Source: Alphaproteobacteria bacterium
GTDB taxonomy: Bacteria > Pseudomonadota > Alphaproteobacteria > SMXS01
Reading direction: 5' to 3'
NCBI GenBank assembly: GCA_028284945.1
Contig: JANQQJ010000023.1
Coordinates: forward strand, 62,001 to 126,000
DNA length: 64,000 bases
Position 1 is the first letter of the stretch; every line of letters starts with the position of its first letter. Made by a program: the position numbers and the translations under genes. Under the pieces are notes generated by a model that ran no database searches, was not told where the DNA came from, and was given only the letters and a program-made list of their open reading frames with translations. Positions 26,025-36,403 of the stretch are shown here, in pieces.

Positions 26025-27173
26025 TGTCTGGCGTATGTGCCCCTGCCGCGAGATCGGGACGTATTTGTGCACGTGAACGCACATCAACAGCCCCATCCCG
26101 AGCATCAATGTCATGACCGCCGACCCGCCATAGGACACCAGCGGAAGCGGCACGCCGACCACAGGTATTAGTCCCATCACCATGGCCAGGTTGATAAAGA
26201 CATAGAGGAAGAAGGTTGTCGTCACACCCAGCGCCAGCAGACGGGCAAATTGGCTGCGGGCGGTCAAAGCGATGATGAAGCCGTAGATAATCACCATGGT
26301 GTAAAGCGCCAGCATGGTCACCGCGCCAATAAACCCGAATTCTTCGGCCAGCACCGTGGCGATGAAATCGGTGTCGCCCTCCGGCAAGAACTCCAAATGC
26401 GCCTGTGTGCCCTGGCGGAACCCCTTGCCGCTCAACCCGCCGGATCCCAGAGCAATTTTCGATTGCTGGATGTGATAGCCAGCGCCCAGCGGGTCGGTGC
26501 TGGGATCTAGAAATGTCAGAATACGTTTTTTCTGATAATCGCGAAGCTGGTAGTAGCCGACAACACCGGCAGCGATGGCGCCCAGCGCACCGACCGCAAA
26601 CACACGCCGCGGCACCCCGGCCAGAAACATGACCGTAACGCCACCCGCCACCATCAACAGGGTCGTGCCAAGGTCTGGCTGTCGAATGACGAGCGCGGCG
26701 GGCAGTACAATCAACAAGAGCGGCACGGCCAGATTGCGCAGCTTGCTGACCTCCGTGATCGTCAGCCCATGGTAATAGCGCGCCAGGGCCAGAACGAGCG
26801 TCAGCTTCATGATTTCGGATGGCTGCAACCGAACCGGGCCAAAGTCCAGCCAGCGGGTTGCCCCGCCGCCGGTCTGGCCCATCACCTCGACAGCGATCAG
26901 CAAAGCCAGCACACCGGCATAGATGACATATGACATCTGCCACCAGACGCGGATGTGGACCATCGCAACAGCGATCATGAGGCCGAGTCCTGCACCGAAA
27001 TAGATCATCTGTCTGAGCGGCCGGCCGCCGAACTCACCCTGCGACGCGGAATAGAGCATGGCAAAGCCAATTGACGCGATGGCGCAGATGACGAGCACCA
27101 GCACCCAATGCAGCCCCAGGAACTTGGAGACCAGCACAGGCTGACGGTATGCGCGGCCGGCGGCCCTAGGCAT
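26022..27173 (-). CDS. rodA: Rod-shape peptidoglycan glycosyltransferase RodA
   Basis: 383 residues of the SEDS family with about ten transmembrane helices. It polymerises lipid II into glycan strands for lateral wall growth. Recognisable segments: AIASIGFAMLYSASQGEFGG, GATRWLDFGPVRLQPSEIMK (which contains the conserved PSE motif), RQPDLGTTLLM and LPEGDTDFIATVLAEEFGF, with the catalytic Asp region and the late VSYGGS. It is the last gene of the mreBCD-mrdA-rodA operon and overlaps mrdA by 8 bases, so it is translated together with its partner transpeptidase. Confidence 0.96.
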   Translation of the reverse strand: MPRAAGRAYRQPVLVSKFLGLHWVLVLVICAIASIGFAMLYSASQGEFGGRPLRQMIYFGAGLGLMIAVAMVHIRVWWQMSYVIYAGVLALLIAVEVMGQTGGGATRWLDFGPVRLQPSEIMKLTLVLALARYYHGLTITEVSKLRNLAVPLLLIVLPAALVIRQPDLGTTLLMVAGGVTVMFLAGVPRRVFAVGALGAIAAGVVGYYQLRDYQKKRILTFLDPSTDPLGAGYHIQQSKIALGSGGLSGKGFRQGTQAHLEFLPEGDTDFIATVLAEEFGFIGAVTMLALYTMVIIYGFIIALTARSQFARLLALGVTTTFFLYVFINLAMVMGLIPVVGVPLPLVSYGGSAVMTLMLGMGLLMCVHVHKYVPISRQGHIRQT

Positions 27174-29034
27174 CCTGGACGTCCTCCAACCCTGGTGGAC
27201 GATTCGCGACCTGTTGACACGGGTCCTTCACCAGCACTTGTCGCATCACGTCACTAGCGATAGGGGCAGCAACCTTCGACCCACCGCCACCGTGCTGAAC
27301 AATCACAGCCACAGCATAGGCTGGGTCTTCAATGGGCCCATATCCGACAAACAGGGAATGATCCCGCTCCTGCCATGGCAGGTCTTCATTCTTCAACAGG
27401 CCCGCGCGGCGTTGTGACGCCGTAATGCGCCTGACCTGTGCAGTACCGGTCTTACCGGCCAGGCCGCCGGGCCAATCCTTGATGCGCGAGCCGCGGGCTG
27501 TTCCGCGCCCGCCTTCCATAACCGCGATCATGCCTTCCTGGGCCACCGCAAGAGCCTCTTGCGAAACCCCAACCGAGCCGAACTCCGGGACGGGTGCGTT
27601 AGCATCCCTCGCGACCAGGCTGGGCATCACGGCAATGCCCCCATTGGCGATGCGCGACGTCATAACCGCCAATTGCAGCGGCGTCGCCAACAGATATCCC
27701 TGCCCAATCCCTATGCTCAGGTTTTCGCCCTGATGCCAGGGCTCGTTATAGGCGCGGCGTTTCCATTCTGTTGTCGGTACAAGTCCGGCCGCTTCGTGGT
27801 CCAGCTCAATACCCAGGCGCTGCCCCAGCCCGAACCGTTTCGACATGTCGGCAATCCGGTCGACACCCAGTTTCAGCGCCATTTCATAGAAATAGACATC
27901 GCAGGACTGTTCCATGGCCTGCACCATGTTGAGAGACCCGTGCCCACCGCGCTTCCAGCAATGGAATCGCCGATTGCCGAAGCGCATGTGGCCGCCACAG
28001 TGAACCCGGTGCTCTGGTGCGGCCAACCCGGCCTCGACCGCCGCCATCGAGACCAGCATCTTGAACGTCGACGCCGGCGGAAACTGGCCCTGGATCGCTT
28101 TGTTGAGCAGCGGTTTTCGAGGGTCCGCCAACAACCCCTTCCAATTTTCCGAACTGATCCCGAAATTGAACTCGTTCGGGTCATAACCAGGCGAGGACGC
28201 CAACACCACAACCTCGCCCGAGTGAACATTCATCACCACAACACCGGCACTTTGTTCACCCAGACGCTCCATGGTGAACCGTTGCGCCTCCATATCGATG
28301 GAAAGGTGTAGGTCTTGTCCGGGATCACCCCCGTCACGGGTCAATTCGCGAATCTCGCGCCCCAACGCGTTGACTTCGACCCGGCGGGCACCGGCCGTGC
28401 CTCTCAGACTGTCTTCGAACTCCGCCTCGAGGCCACGTTTGCCGATACGGAAGTCCGGCAACATAAAGGTCGGGTCTTTGGGCAGTTCCTTCAGTTCTTC
28501 TTCGGTGACAGGGCCGACATATCCGACGACCGGCGAGCCAACACGCGCGGCAGGGTAAAACCGGCTGGGGCCCACATCGGGATAAACACCGGGAAGATCG
28601 GCCAATTGCGTGTTCACCCGGGCAAAGTCATTCCACGACACGTTTTCCGACACGATGACCGGCAGAAAACTTCGAGACCGTTTCGCGTCACGGAGCACTT
28701 CGCTGACTTGCGACGGCCTGAGCGACATCAGCTGAGCCAGCTGCACCATTGTGGCTTCGACATCGGTGGTCTGTTCCGGGATAATGGAAACTCGGTAGCT
28801 CAGCCTGTTGGTCGCCAGCTCTTTACCAAACCGGTCGACGATCCGTCCCCGCAACGGCGCCATTAGCCGCAGGTCGATCCGGTTCTCCTCCGCGAGCATC
28901 TGATACTGGTCTGATTCCAGAATCTGCAGCTGGTACATCCGGCCGACCAGCGCCGAAAGCAACAAGGCCTGGCCACCGCCGAGCAAGAGAGCCCGCCTGG
29001 TCAACCGTTCGTGGCGTTCGCTTTCCTGATCCAA
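27166..29034 (-). CDS. mrdA: Penicillin-binding protein 2, elongasome transpeptidase
   Basis: 622 residues; class B PBP that cross-links new wall during elongation with RodA. An N-terminal membrane anchor (ALLLGGGQALLLSALVGRMY) is followed by the pedestal domain (PLRGRIVDRFGKELATNRLS). The transpeptidase motifs are STFK (nucleophile Ser, PPASTFKMLVSM), SCD (SxN-type position) and KTG (LAGKTGTAQV). It starts 3 bp after the mreD stop. Length and order are normal for the family. Confidence 0.96.
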   Translation of the reverse strand: MDQESERHERLTRRALLLGGGQALLLSALVGRMYQLQILESDQYQMLAEENRIDLRLMAPLRGRIVDRFGKELATNRLSYRVSIIPEQTTDVEATMVQLAQLMSLRPSQVSEVLRDAKRSRSFLPVIVSENVSWNDFARVNTQLADLPGVYPDVGPSRFYPAARVGSPVVGYVGPVTEEELKELPKDPTFMLPDFRIGKRGLEAEFEDSLRGTAGARRVEVNALGREIRELTRDGGDPGQDLHLSIDMEAQRFTMERLGEQSAGVVVMNVHSGEVVVLASSPGYDPNEFNFGISSENWKGLLADPRKPLLNKAIQGQFPPASTFKMLVSMAAVEAGLAAPEHRVHCGGHMRFGNRRFHCWKRGGHGSLNMVQAMEQSCDVYFYEMALKLGVDRIADMSKRFGLGQRLGIELDHEAAGLVPTTEWKRRAYNEPWHQGENLSIGIGQGYLLATPLQLAVMTSRIANGGIAVMPSLVARDANAPVPEFGSVGVSQEALAVAQEGMIAVMEGGRGTARGSRIKDWPGGLAGKTGTAQVRRITASQRRAGLLKNEDLPWQERDHSLFVGYGPIEDPAYAVAVIVQHGGGGSKVAAPIASDVMRQVLVKDPCQQVANRPPGLEDVQDA

Positions 29035-29037
29035 TGT

Positions 29038-29550
29038 CTAAGCCTGCTCAAACAAAAAGTGATTGAGGCGGCCGAACAGCAAGCCCAGCACACCGTATAG
29101 CAAGACACCCAATCCCCAGTGGCCAATGAAGCTGAACACATCAAAGAACTGCCCTGCCCAGATACTGGCGATAACCCAGCCCAATGCTGTCAAAGCCAGC
29201 GACAGGATCGCATAGCCGAACCATTGGAACAGGGCGGATTGCGGCAGGAGCACAGGGCGCTGTGTTTCCGCGGCCCCACGCATCAACACCAAAAGCAAGG
29301 CCATCAGCCCCAGCGGCCCACCGATCAAGATGTCCTGCCACAGCCCGATCAGAAAAACCGCCCAGGACGGCAGCAATTCAGGCTGCCGCAGCGTCCAATA
29401 GTAGATGACGGGGAGCGTCAGAGACGGGGTGACCAGGCTGAACTCCGGCGCGCCGTAGCGGGCAAATGTCAGGCTGGCCAACAAAAACCCGATCAAAAAC
29501 GGTATCGACCCGCGAATGGCAACCAGCGCTCTATATATCAGGCCGCCCAT
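29038..29550 (-). CDS. mreD: Rod-shape protein MreD
   Basis: 170 residues, nearly all membrane-embedded (about five helices), which fits MreD of the elongation machinery. PSWAVFLIGLWQDILIGGPL is the most family-like stretch. MreD sequences diverge, so position between mreC and mrdA is the strongest support. Its ATG shares the final A of the mreC stop (TGATG), which indicates translational coupling. Confidence 0.9.
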   Translation of the reverse strand: MGGLIYRALVAIRGSIPFLIGFLLASLTFARYGAPEFSLVTPSLTLPVIYYWTLRQPELLPSWAVFLIGLWQDILIGGPLGLMALLLVLMRGAAETQRPVLLPQSALFQWFGYAILSLALTALGWVIASIWAGQFFDVFSFIGHWGLGVLLYGVLGLLFGRLNHFLFEQA

Positions 29551-30467
29551 CAGGGACCCTCAACTTGGTCAGTCGCCACTTCCGAGCCATCACCGCCAAG
29601 GTCATCGCCATCCGCTGTCATAGTTTCAGGCGTCGGCGGCGGGGTGTAGGCCAGCACATTGACGAAGTCCAACCGCGACAGGTCAGCGGCCAATCTTACG
29701 CGGGCGACATTTTTCTCGATGAAGTCGACGGTTCCGACCGCCAGTCGTGGGGGAAAGACACCACCATCGCCGGATGTCGATACCCGGTCACCCAGGCGGA
29801 TATCGGCACCCATAGGCAGGAAAGCCAGCCGCGGCCTGGAACTATTGTCGCCCGACAAAATCGCGCGTTCACCGGTTCGGTCAATTGTGACTGGAATCCG
29901 GCTGTTTAGGTCAGTGATAAGTAAGACCCGGCTGGTCTCACGGCCAAGCGTCACCACGCGGCCGACCAGTCCCATTTCGTCAATGACGGGTTGATGCCGG
30001 TCTACGCCATGGCGTTCACCGGCATTAAGCAACACAGCCCGCAAAAAGGGGCCGCCTGGTTCACTAATCACGCGGGCCGTCGATGTCGGAATGTTCTTTT
30101 CACGCTTAACATCCATGAGGGCGCGCAGTTGCGCGTTCTCCGCATCGAGCCGCAGTGCCGTTTCCCGCCATTGGCTGAGTTTTCGATTGCGCTCTTCAAG
30201 CCGTTCAACACGGTCAGCTGCGTCTGTCAGCGCCCCCATCCGGTCACCCAAGGACCGGGCGGCCACCACGGGGCGACCAACAAATTCAACGACGGGTGCA
30301 GCCACATCGAGCAGCGCCCCCTGGACGCGGCTGGTCAGGCCGGGATCAACCCGGCTAAAAATAAGAAGAGCGATCGAAAGGCCGAGAAAAGCAAGAAACG
30401 ATACGCGCTGCGCCAGCATGCGCAGAGGATTGATCGTGCCGGACGCGCGACTGATCGTCCGATTCAA
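29550..30467 (-). CDS. mreC: Rod-shape protein MreC
   Basis: 305 residues. An N-terminal anchor (RVSFLAFLGLSIALLIFSRV) is followed by a coiled coil (DRVERLEERNRKLSQWRETA onward) and the beta-rich periplasmic domain (ARVISEPGGPFLRAVLLNAG, then GLVGRVVTLGRETSRVLLIT). A C-terminal Pro/Thr/Asp-rich tail of about 25 residues (PPPTPETMTADGDDLGG) is species-specific. MreC links MreB to PBP2/RodA. It lies 53 bp downstream of mreB. Confidence 0.95.
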   Translation of the reverse strand: MNRTISRASGTINPLRMLAQRVSFLAFLGLSIALLIFSRVDPGLTSRVQGALLDVAAPVVEFVGRPVVAARSLGDRMGALTDAADRVERLEERNRKLSQWRETALRLDAENAQLRALMDVKREKNIPTSTARVISEPGGPFLRAVLLNAGERHGVDRHQPVIDEMGLVGRVVTLGRETSRVLLITDLNSRIPVTIDRTGERAILSGDNSSRPRLAFLPMGADIRLGDRVSTSGDGGVFPPRLAVGTVDFIEKNVARVRLAADLSRLDFVNVLAYTPPPTPETMTADGDDLGGDGSEVATDQVEGP

Positions 30468-30520
30468 CTTTTCTCTCTCCCGAACTCCATTCGGCCCCGA
30501 AGCGAGACCGGAGGTTCAAT

Positions 30521-31564
<1,044 letters not shown>

Positions 31565-31722
31565 CTACACCTCTCCGTTGGGGAGCTGCCTACTATACCG
31601 GCGCCGAAGCACACGTTTGGTTCAGAAATGCGAAATCCACGAGTCGGCCTTCGCTTTCGATACCTTATACCATCTTGCTGAAGGGGCGACGCAAATGTTG
31701 GGCTCAAGGCCCCAATATTGCT

Positions 31723-31754
31723 GCCCCGCAGGCTCTTTTTCAGGCCCGCGGGGC
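31723..31754 (-). terminator. Hairpin downstream of leuA
   Basis: GCCCCGC, an 18-base loop that can pair further (GGC…GCC), and GCGGGGC. It lies 14 bp past the leuA stop. No U-tract follows on the minus strand, so it may be only a stability hairpin or part of a Rho-dependent end. Confidence 0.35.
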
Positions 31755-31767
31755 AAAGATTGCCGAA

Positions 31768-33318
31768 TTAGGCACTCAACGCAGCAGGTGCGGTCTTCTC
31801 GCGCTTCAACAGCAGTTTATTGAGGGCGTTGATATAGGCCCGCGCACTGGCCACCAGCGTGTCCGTATCGGCACCCTGACCATTGGTGGTCTTTCCGTCT
31901 TCCTCAAGCCGGACGGTGACCTCGGCCTGGGCATCAGTGCCCTGCGTGACCGAGTGCACCTGATAGAGCTGCAGGTGCGGTGTAAAGTCGACCAACGCCT
32001 TGATCGCGTTAAACGTCGCATCCACCGGACCGTCTCCTGTCTGCACGGTTTCACGGGTGTCGCCGTCGACTTCCATCACCAGACGGGCTTCCGGCGGCTC
32101 TTCCGAACCACAGGCAATCCGGAGTGAAACGAACCGGATCCGGTCGTTCTCTTCTGACGTCACCGCATCATCGACGATGGCAATAATGTCATCGTCATAG
32201 ACATCCTTCTTCTTATCGGCCAGATCCTTGAACCGGCGGAAGGCATCCTCGACGGAATTCTGGCCCAGCTCATAGCCCATTTCCTTCAGCTTTTCGCGGA
32301 ACGCGTGACGGCCCGAATGCTTGCCCATGACCAGTTTGGATTCCGTCAAACCAACAGACTCAGGCGTCATGATCTCATAGGTATCCGCATTCTTCAGCAT
32401 GCCGTCCTGATGAATGCCCGATTCATGCGCAAAGGCATTGGCGCCCACAATGGCTTTGTTGTTCTGGACCGTGAACCCGGTGATCGCCGACACCAACCGT
32501 GAGGCCGGCATGATCTTGGTCGTGTCAACCTGGGTCTGGTAGGGCATCAGATCGTTGCGCGTCTTCAGCGCCATGACGATCTCTTCCATCGCCGCGTTGC
32601 CAGCGCGTTCGCCCAGGCCATTGATTGTACATTCGACCTGGCGCGCGCCAGCACGCACACCGGCCAAGGAATTCGCGACCGCCAGCCCCAGATCGTTATG
32701 GCAATGGGTCGAGAGCACGGCCTTGTCGATATTCGGGACCCGGTTGAGCAAAATGGAGATGATCTCCGTATACTCTTCTGGCAGCGTATAACCGACCGTA
32801 TCCGGAATATTGATCGTGGTTGCCCCGGCCTTGATGGCGACCTCGACCGTGCGGCACAAAAAGTCGCGCTCAGTACGGGTGCCGTCTTCCGGACTCCACT
32901 CAACATCATCGGTGTAGCCGCGCGCGCGTTCGACGCTGGCATGAACCGCTTCGACGACCTCTTCCGGCTCCATCTGAAGTTTGTACTTCATGTGGATGGG
33001 ACTGGTGGAAATAAAGGTATGGATGCGCGACCGCGGCGCTGGTTTCAACGCCTCTGCCGCCCGGTCAATATCGGCAAACCCGGACCGCGCCAGACCGCAA
33101 ATGACAATGCCATCGCCGGCCCGTTTCGACACTTCGGTTACCGCTTCGAAATCGCCGTTGGAGGCAATCGGGAAACCGGCTTCGATGATGTCAACGCCCA
33201 TCGCCTCAAGCAATTCGGCAATGCGCAGTTTTTCGCCCAGATTCATACTCGCGCCGGGCGACTGTTCGCCATCGCGCAAGGTGGTATCAAAGATTCGTAC
33301 GTGGTTGTCGGAAGTCAT
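31768..33318 (-). CDS. leuA: 2-isopropylmalate synthase
   Basis: 516 residues; condenses acetyl-CoA with 2-ketoisovalerate, the first committed step of leucine synthesis. Active-site motifs: [16 protein letters not shown], the metal-binding HCHNDLG, and [13 protein letters not shown]. The C-terminal ~130 residues form the leucine-binding regulatory domain. AAGGAG precedes the ATG. The upstream leader carries a peptide with six consecutive Leu codons (33407–33520), so expression is probably tuned by leucyl-tRNA supply in addition to allosteric feedback. ilvC, ilvN and ilvB lie just beyond, in the same direction. Confidence 0.97.
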   Translation of the reverse strand: MTSDNHVRIFDTTLRDGEQSPGASMNLGEKLRIAELLEAMGVDIIEAGFPIASNGDFEAVTEVSKRAGDGIVICGLARSGFADIDRAAEALKPAPRSRIHTFISTSPIHMKYKLQMEPEEVVEAVHASVERARGYTDDVEWSPEDGTRTERDFLCRTVEVAIKAGATTINIPDTVGYTLPEEYTEIISILLNRVPNIDKAVLSTHCHNDLGLAVANSLAGVRAGARQVECTINGLGERAGNAAMEEIVMALKTRNDLMPYQTQVDTTKIMPASRLVSAITGFTVQNNKAIVGANAFAHESGIHQDGMLKNADTYEIMTPESVGLTESKLVMGKHSGRHAFREKLKEMGYELGQNSVEDAFRRFKDLADKKKDVYDDDIIAIVDDAVTSEENDRIRFVSLRIACGSEEPPEARLVMEVDGDTRETVQTGDGPVDATFNAIKALVDFTPHLQLYQVHSVTQGTDAQAEVTVRLEEDGKTTNGQGADTDTLVASARAYINALNKLLLKREKTAPAALSA

Positions 33319-33357
33319 CTGACTTAGCTCCTTGGGTATCTAATCGTAATCCTAAAC

Positions 33358-33391
33358 GCCGCCGGCTTTGCCCCCAAAACGCGGTGGCGGC
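33358..33391 (-). promoter_or_regulatory. Candidate attenuator hairpin of the leuA leader
   Basis: On the minus strand, GGCGGC/GCCGCC-type arms (33386–33391 and 33358–33363) enclose a loop that includes TTTTGGGGGCAAAG. The hairpin lies between the leader-peptide stop (33407) and the leuA start (33318). The following T-run is short (GTTTAGGATT), so the mechanism may be weak intrinsic, Rho-dependent or translational. Confidence 0.45.
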
Positions 33392-33406
33392 CGATAGGCG
33401 ATGCGT

Positions 33407-33520
33407 TCAGGGGCGACTAAGTCGGTCGTTTCCGAGAAGCAGAAGTAGAAGTGAGGCACGGCAAGCCGTTCCGGCGGACCGGGCGGTTTGAAACTCCAAT
33501 GATTTCATCGTCTCGTGCAT
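33407..33520 (-). CDS. leuL: leuA leader peptide (six consecutive Leu codons)
   Basis: A 37-residue ORF starting ATG 33520 (or in-frame ATG 33508), ending ...RASLLLLLLGNDRLSRP. The Leu run uses CTT CTA CTT CTG CTT CTC, including the rare CTA codon. It ends 88 bp upstream of leuA in the same direction. Ribosome stalling here under leucine starvation is the classic control of leucine operons. This gene is too short for ordinary ORF calling. The codon run makes chance very unlikely. Confidence 0.85.
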   Translation of the reverse strand: MHETMKSLEFQTARSAGTACRASLLLLLLGNDRLSRP

Positions 33521-33623
33521 GCGATCACTCTTAGCTCACCACCGGCTCATGCCGATGGCGACCTCGACGATGTAGTTAAATTCCTGGCGTCCGGCAAGGA
33601 TTTTAAGTGTCTGCAATGCTGAC

Positions 33624-34670
33624 CTAAATTTCACCGTCGCCAAAGGTTCGCCCATACCAGTCCGCGAGCCATTGACCAATTTCGTCTGCATGGTCTTCCT
33701 GGACGAAATGTCGCCCTTCGCCCAGATTAACAATCTCCAGATTAGGCAACGCCGCCTTTAGCGTTTCAGCCAGTTCCGGACCCGCGATAGCCCCCGGTTC
33801 CACGTAAAACATCAGCTTGGGAACCTCTGACTCGGCCAGAGCGTCCATATAGTCATTCACCCGCGCAACCACATCCGCCGGTTCGCCATCGATCGGTACC
33901 TGACGCGGCCAGACCAATAGCGGCTTGCGTGTCTCCTTGACCAGAAACGGCTGGCGATAGGCATTCATCTCGCCCTCCGAAAGGGTTCGGATGATCGCCC
34001 CAGGCAACATCTGCTCAATGAACATGTTCTGTTCGATCACCATCTGCTCACCAACACCGGGGGTGCGAAATGCGCCGAAGACCTCGCGGAATTGTTCAGG
34101 CATGTCTGCCATGGAAATTGCCCCGGTGATCGCCTCCATAAAGACGATTCCTTTGATCCGCTCCGGATGCTTGGCAGCATAGTCAAAGCCCAGCGCCGAG
34201 CCCCAGTCATGGATCACCAGGATGATGTTGTTCAGGTCAAGCGCCTCGACAAAGCCCTCAAGATATTCAGCGTGTTCGGCGAATGTGTAGCCAATGTCCG
34301 GCTTGTCGGACCGGCCGAAGCCGATATTGTCTGGCGCAACAGCGCGGCCTTCGCCGGTGACATAGGGAATGATGTTGCGCCACAGATAAGACGATGTGGG
34401 ATTGCCGTGGAGGAAGAGAAAGACGTCACCATCCTTGGGCCCCTCGTCTACATAGTGCATGCGGGACCCTTTGACCTCGACGAAGTTGGGTTCGAAGTCA
34501 TAGCCAGCCCATGGGACAACGGTCTCGGCATCCGCTATGGATTCCGGCTGCTGATCCGCTGTCTCCTCGACACCAGGCTTTACCTCCGGCGTGTCGGACT
34601 CAGCCTGTTCGCTGCATCCTGCCAGGACCGCAAGGCCCGCGGCAAAACAGAATATGTGAAGGCGCGTCAT
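33624..34670 (-). CDS. Haloalkane dehalogenase-like alpha/beta hydrolase, lipoprotein
   Basis: 348 residues. The catalytic domain follows subfamily II haloalkane dehalogenases: HGNPTSSYLWRNIIP (oxyanion/halide Asn90), VIHDWGSALGFDYA (nucleophile Asp155, halide Trp156), FYVEPGA (acid Glu) and EGRHFVQEDH (base His). It is preceded by a lipoprotein signal peptide (FCFAAGLAVLAGC, Cys19) and a ~35-residue acidic linker, which is not usual for the family, whose members are cytoplasmic. ATG 34670 is chosen: GGGGGAAAA lies in front and the signal peptide begins there. It is predicted to face the periplasm. The native substrate may not be a haloalkane. Confidence 0.85.
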   Translation of the reverse strand: MTRLHIFCFAAGLAVLAGCSEQAESDTPEVKPGVEETADQQPESIADAETVVPWAGYDFEPNFVEVKGSRMHYVDEGPKDGDVFLFLHGNPTSSYLWRNIIPYVTGEGRAVAPDNIGFGRSDKPDIGYTFAEHAEYLEGFVEALDLNNIILVIHDWGSALGFDYAAKHPERIKGIVFMEAITGAISMADMPEQFREVFGAFRTPGVGEQMVIEQNMFIEQMLPGAIIRTLSEGEMNAYRQPFLVKETRKPLLVWPRQVPIDGEPADVVARVNDYMDALAESEVPKLMFYVEPGAIAGPELAETLKAALPNLEIVNLGEGRHFVQEDHADEIGQWLADWYGRTFGDGEI

Positions 34671-34767
34671 GGTTTTCCCCCAAAATCCAACAGGACAATT
34701 GGGGGCACCCTGCGCCATAGGCCACCCGCGCGCAACGGCGCAGGCGACACATCTTCGTGAGGAGACG

Positions 34768-35835
<1,068 letters not shown>

Positions 35836-35866
35836 CTAACGGCCAGACCGGCCTTTGGCAAGGTTC

Positions 35867-36379
35867 TCACATGGCTTCCGGGCCGCGTTTGATGGCGACG
35901 ACACCGGTTCGCGATACGTCAACCAACCCGAGCGGCTTCATTAAGTCGACAAATGCGTCGATCTTGGCTGAATCGCCTGTTATCTCGAAGGTGAATGAGC
36001 CTGTCGTCGTGTCGATAACCCGCGCACGGAATGCGTCCGCCAAGCGCAGGCTTTCGACCCGGTGATCGCCGGTCGACGCGACCTTGACCAACGCCATCTC
36101 ACGTTCCACAGACGGGCCCTCTGTTGTCAGGTCACCGACCTTGTGAACCGGCACCAGCCTTTCAAGCTGGGCCTTGATCTGTTCGATCACGGCGGGCGTG
36201 CCGGACGTGACGATCGTTATCCGCGACAAGCCTTCGGTGTGGTTCACTTCGGCCACCGTCAGGCTTTCAATATTATAGCCCCGGCCCGAAAACAGGCCGA
36301 TGACGCGCGCCAGTACCCCCGCCTCATTATCGACGAGGACGGCAATAGTGTGCTTTTCGATCGGTTCGTCCCGATGCAT
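35867..36379 (-). CDS. ilvN: Acetolactate synthase small (regulatory) subunit
   Basis: 170 residues. The N-terminal ACT domain (TIAVLVDNEAGVLARVIGLF, then SGRGYNIESLTVAEV) binds valine for feedback inhibition, and the C-terminal domain contacts the large subunit. It lies 24 bp downstream of ilvB, the usual pairing. Also named ilvH in many genomes. Confidence 0.97.
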   Translation of the reverse strand: MHRDEPIEKHTIAVLVDNEAGVLARVIGLFSGRGYNIESLTVAEVNHTEGLSRITIVTSGTPAVIEQIKAQLERLVPVHKVGDLTTEGPSVEREMALVKVASTGDHRVESLRLADAFRARVIDTTTGSFTFEITGDSAKIDAFVDLMKPLGLVDVSRTGVVAIKRGPEAM

Positions 36380-36403
36380 GGCTTCAGTCCTGTTGGTTGG
36401 ATA

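Noticed and set aside
33536-33733. 65-aa minus-strand ORF upstream of leuA
   Set aside because: It overlaps the 3' end of the dehalogenase homologue, has no ribosome-binding site, and does not include the Leu-codon leader.
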